A stretch of 49,455 nucleotides of DNA from Betaproteobacteria bacterium SG8_39 (GTDB lineage Bacteria; Pseudomonadota; Gammaproteobacteria; Burkholderiales; SG8-39), in contig LJTQ01000012.1 of NCBI GenBank assembly GCA_001303445.1, positions 22,554-72,008 of the forward strand. Direction: 5' to 3'. The position numbers and the translations under genes were made by a program. Below, one piece after another: positions 46,431 to 49,455 of the stretch. The notes under the pieces are model-generated. The model was given only the letters and a program-made list of their open reading frames with translations, ran no database searches and was not told the origin of the DNA. How positions within the stretch are numbered: the first letter of the stretch is position 1; every line of letters begins with the position of its first letter.

Positions 46431-47093
46431 ATGACCCGCTGGGCCATGGTCGCCGACCTGCGGCGCTGCGTCGGCTGCCAGACCTGCACCGCGGCGTGCA
46501 AGCACACCAATGCGACGCCGCCGGAAGTGCAGTGGCGGCGGGTGCTCGACATGGAAGTCGGCGAGTATCCCGAGGTGCAGCGCGTGTTCGTGCCAGTGGG
46601 CTGCATGCACTGCGCCGACCCGCCGTGCATGCACGTCTGTCCGTCGACGGCGACGAAGCAGCGCGCGGACGGCATCGTCACGATCGATTACGACCTGTGC
46701 ATCGGTTGCGCGTACTGCGCGGTGGCCTGCCCCTATCAGGCGCGCTACAAGACGGATGCGCCGAGCTTCGCATATGGCGAAGGGCCGATTCAAAGCGAGG
46801 CGGCGCGCTTCGACGATGGCCGCATCGGGGTGGCGACGAAGTGCACGTTCTGCTCGGACCGCGTCGATGCGGGGCTGGAGCAGGGGCTCACGCCGGGCAT
46901 CGACCCGCAGGCGACGCCGGCCTGCGTCAATTCCTGCATCGCCAAGGCGCTGCATTTCGGCGACGCCGAGGATCCGGCGAGCAACGTGTCGCAGCTGCTC
47001 GCCGAGAACCAGTTTTTTCGCATGCACGAAGAGCTCGGCACGGATCCGGGTTTCTATTACTTGTGGGACAAAAAGGCGGAGGGCGCGGCATGA
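46431..47093 (+). CDS. padC: 4x[4Fe-4S] ferredoxin-type subunit
   Basis: CVGCQTCTAACK, CMHCADPPCMHVCP, CIGCAYCAVACPY, CTFCSDR, CVNSC motifs. Confidence 0.87.
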   Translation: MTRWAMVADLRRCVGCQTCTAACKHTNATPPEVQWRRVLDMEVGEYPEVQRVFVPVGCMHCADPPCMHVCPSTATKQRADGIVTIDYDLCIGCAYCAVACPYQARYKTDAPSFAYGEGPIQSEAARFDDGRIGVATKCTFCSDRVDAGLEQGLTPGIDPQATPACVNSCIAKALHFGDAEDPASNVSQLLAENQFFRMHEELGTDPGFYYLWDKKAEGAA

Positions 47094-47926
47094 GCTTTGG
47101 ACCACGCCCCTGGCAGCAACTGCACTGGGATGAACGCGCTGCGGCGAACTTCATCCTCGGCGGTACGGGCGCCGGGCTGCTGGTCGCCTGGGCCGTATCG
47201 GCGGCGGTGACGCCGGTCTGGCAGGCCTACCTGCTCGCCGGGATGGCGTCGATCGGCCTCGGCCTGGGCGCGGTGTGGCTCGAGATCGGCCGCAAGCTGC
47301 GCGCGATCAACGTGTTCTTCCATCCGCAGACGTCGTGGATGACGCGCGAGGCGATGGTCGCGGTGCTGCTGTTCGGCTCCGGGCTGGCGGCGCTCGCCTT
47401 TGGCCTGCGCGCGCTCGGCTTCGTCGCCGCGCTGCTCGCGCTCGGTTTCGTCTACTGCCAGGGTCGTATCCTGCACGCCTCGAAGGGCATTCCGGCCTGG
47501 CGCGAACCGAGCGTCACTGCGTTCATCGTCACCACCGGGCTCGCCGAGGGCGCCGGCGCATTCCTCGCCGCCAGCGCGGTTGCGGGCAGTGCGCACCGCG
47601 CCGGGCTCGCGTTCTTCGCCCTCGCGGCGGTCGCGCGCGTGCTGGCCTGGTCGCGCTACCGCGCGCGCCTCGAGCACGGCGCGTCGCGCCGCGCACTCGA
47701 AGTACTCGATCCGGCCGGGCGCATGCTGGTGCAGCTTGGCACGATCGTGCCGCTGGTACTCGCGGTCGCCGGGCTCGCGTTCAGCGAGTTCGCGGCCCCG
47801 GCAGGCATCTTTGCGGGCCTGCTGGCGCTCGGCACCGGCTGGGCCCTGAAGTTCGTGCTGGTCACGCGCGCGGCCTTCAACCAGGGCTTCTCGCTGCCCA
47901 AGCTGCCGGTGCGCGGCAGCCGTTAA
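47090..47926 (+). CDS. padD: DmsC/NrfD-like membrane anchor subunit
   Basis: Polytopic hydrophobic protein; ATGA overlap with padC-like gene. Confidence 0.83.
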   Translation: MSFGPRPWQQLHWDERAAANFILGGTGAGLLVAWAVSAAVTPVWQAYLLAGMASIGLGLGAVWLEIGRKLRAINVFFHPQTSWMTREAMVAVLLFGSGLAALAFGLRALGFVAALLALGFVYCQGRILHASKGIPAWREPSVTAFIVTTGLAEGAGAFLAASAVAGSAHRAGLAFFALAAVARVLAWSRYRARLEHGASRRALEVLDPAGRMLVQLGTIVPLVLAVAGLAFSEFAAPAGIFAGLLALGTGWALKFVLVTRAAFNQGFSLPKLPVRGSR

Positions 47927-47938
47927 CGACCCGCGACG

Positions 47939-49309
47939 ATGACGCCGGTCCTTCAGTCCCGCTATGCCAGGCTGCACCATCGCGCGTCGAAGACGCGCGG
48001 CGCACGCTTCTACTTCGAGCGCGCCGCGGAAACGATGTCGCGCGAGGCGCTGGCGAAACTGCAGCTGCGGCGCCTGCGCGCCTCGCTGAAGAACGCCTGG
48101 CAGCACGTGCCGCTTCATCGGCAGCGCATGAAGGCGGCGCGCGTGAAGCCGGAGGATGTCCGCAGCCTCGAGGACGTCGTGCGCCTGCCGTTCACCGTCA
48201 AGACGGACCTGCGCGACCATTACCCATTCGGGCTTTTCGCGCGTCCCCGCACGCAGCTCGTGCGCGTGCATGCCTCCTCGGGCACCACGGGCAAGCCGAC
48301 AGTGGTCGGCTATACCGCAAAGGACCTCGAGACCTGGACGCGGATCATGGCGCGGACGCTGGCCTGCGGCGGCATGCGGCCCGGCGACCTGGTGCACAAC
48401 GCGCTCGGCTACGGGCTTTTCACGGGCGGGCTCGGCTTTCATTACGGCATCGAGCGCCTGGGCGCGACCGTGGTACCGGTTTCCGGTGGCATGACCGAGC
48501 GCCAAGTCGTGCTGCTGCAGGATTTCGGCGCGCGGGTGCTCTGCGCGACGCCCTCGTACGCTCTCAACATCGCCGAGGTCGCCGAGCGTGACGGCGTCGA
48601 TCTGCGCAAGAGCAAGCTGGAGGTTGCGCTGTGCGGCGCCGAACCCTGGAGCGAGGCGATGCGCCGCGAGATCCAGGTTCGCCTCGGCGTGCGCGCCTAC
48701 GACAACTACGGGCTGTCCGAGATCATGGGTCCGGGCGTTGCGGTGGAGTGCGAGGCGCAGGACGGCATGCATGCCTGGGAGGACCATTTCCTGCTGGAGA
48801 TCCTCGACCCGGAAACCGGCCAAGCGGTGCCCGACGGCCAGGCGGGCGAGCTGGTGATCACCACGCTCACCAAGGAAGCGCTGCCGATGATCCGTTACCG
48901 CACGCGCGACATCACCTCGATCGAACGCAAGCGTTGCAGCTGTGGCCGCACGCACGCGCGCATCCGTCGCCTGACCGGGCGCAGCGACGACATGCTGATC
49001 ATCCGCGGCGTAAACGTCTATCCCTCACAGGTCGAGTCGGTCCTCATCGGCCTGCCCGACATCGCGCCGCACTACCAGCTGGTGGTGGAGCGCCAGGGCG
49101 TGCAGGACGCGCTCAAAGTCGAGGTCGAGGCCGCGCCCTCGGTTGACGCCTCGCCGTCGGCCTATGCGCGACTCGGCGAGAAGGTACAGCACCAGATCAA
49201 GTCGATGATCGGTATCACGACGCGCGTGGTGGTCAAGCAGCCGGGCGAGGTACCACGCTCCCAGGGCAAGGCCGTGCGCGTGCGCGACGAGCGCCCCAAA
49301 ACCCGTTAG
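47939..49309 (+). CDS. paaK: Phenylacetate-CoA ligase
   Basis: HASSGTTGKPTVVGYTAKDL; YGLSEIMGPGVAVEC; CGRTHARIRRLTGRSDDMLIIRGVNVYPSQVES. Confidence 0.93.
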   Translation: MTPVLQSRYARLHHRASKTRGARFYFERAAETMSREALAKLQLRRLRASLKNAWQHVPLHRQRMKAARVKPEDVRSLEDVVRLPFTVKTDLRDHYPFGLFARPRTQLVRVHASSGTTGKPTVVGYTAKDLETWTRIMARTLACGGMRPGDLVHNALGYGLFTGGLGFHYGIERLGATVVPVSGGMTERQVVLLQDFGARVLCATPSYALNIAEVAERDGVDLRKSKLEVALCGAEPWSEAMRREIQVRLGVRAYDNYGLSEIMGPGVAVECEAQDGMHAWEDHFLLEILDPETGQAVPDGQAGELVITTLTKEALPMIRYRTRDITSIERKRCSCGRTHARIRRLTGRSDDMLIIRGVNVYPSQVESVLIGLPDIAPHYQLVVERQGVQDALKVEVEAAPSVDASPSAYARLGEKVQHQIKSMIGITTRVVVKQPGEVPRSQGKAVRVRDERPKTR

Positions 49310-49324
49310 CCGGATGAGGCGGGC

Positions 49325-49455
49325 GTGATCCCGGTTTTTTCCGGCGCTGCGCGCAGCCGCTTGCTTCCGCCGTCGGTCCCTTTTCGCTACTTCGGCGCCG
49401 CCGTTCTGTTCCATATCGTCGCCTGGGCGGCGCTCGTCGCGGGCGCCGCGGAACT
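49325..49455 (+). CDS. Hypothetical membrane protein, 3' truncated by window edge
   Basis: GTG start; (M)IPVFSGAARSRLLPPSVPFRYFGAAVLFHIVAWAALVAGAAE with a hydrophobic helix. Confidence 0.5.
   Translation, partial: MIPVFSGAARSRLLPPSVPFRYFGAAVLFHIVAWAALVAGAAE

Noticed and set aside
47057-48955. 632-aa minus-strand ORF opposite padD and paaK
   Set aside because: Antisense of two well-supported genes; composition typical of GC shadow ORFs.

Overview
GC-rich, gene-dense window (probably betaproteobacterial, an inference from gene content). No rRNA, tRNA, CRISPR array or transposase gene was recognised. Left to right: (1) end of a leucine-catabolism type locus (biotin-dependent acyl-CoA carboxylase alpha subunit, HMG-CoA lyase); (2) DUF1289, MBL-fold and DsbA-like isomerase genes, with a perfect 24-bp-arm palindrome carrying two consensus DnaA boxes at a gene junction; (3) a minus-strand Liv-type ABC transporter operon with a PaaK-like ligase and a long-chain acyl-CoA synthetase split by an internal deletion/frameshift; (4) enoyl-CoA hydratase, thioesterase, nicotinamidase, amino-acid-binding protein, CHASE2/class III cyclase, D-aminoacylase and DUF1330 genes; (5) a fused isobutyryl-CoA mutase (IcmF) behind a 22-bp operator-like palindrome; (6) a mer locus (merR/merT/merP) with a textbook MerR operator but no merA, followed by a GDCCVxC protein and a CDF exporter; (7) a roughly 10-kb copper/periplasmic metal-handling cluster (cytochrome c, two multicopper oxidases, DUF411, two Gly/Met-rich Spy-like proteins, CusF-like, TolC-like lipoprotein, two small His/Cys-rich proteins, two of them behind a shared TTGACGCRCGTCAA palindrome); (8) a frameshifted phytoene-desaturase-like oxidoreductase, SMP-30 and DUF3300 genes; (9) an Rrf2/GNAT pair divergent from a hotdog thioesterase - PadB/PadC/PadD-like molybdoenzyme - phenylacetate-CoA ligase operon. 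The best candidates for under-described biology are the metal cluster (mer without merA, paired GM-rich Spy proteins, shared palindrome), the DnaA-box palindrome, and the thioesterase-coupled pad operon with its Rrf2/GNAT neighbour.
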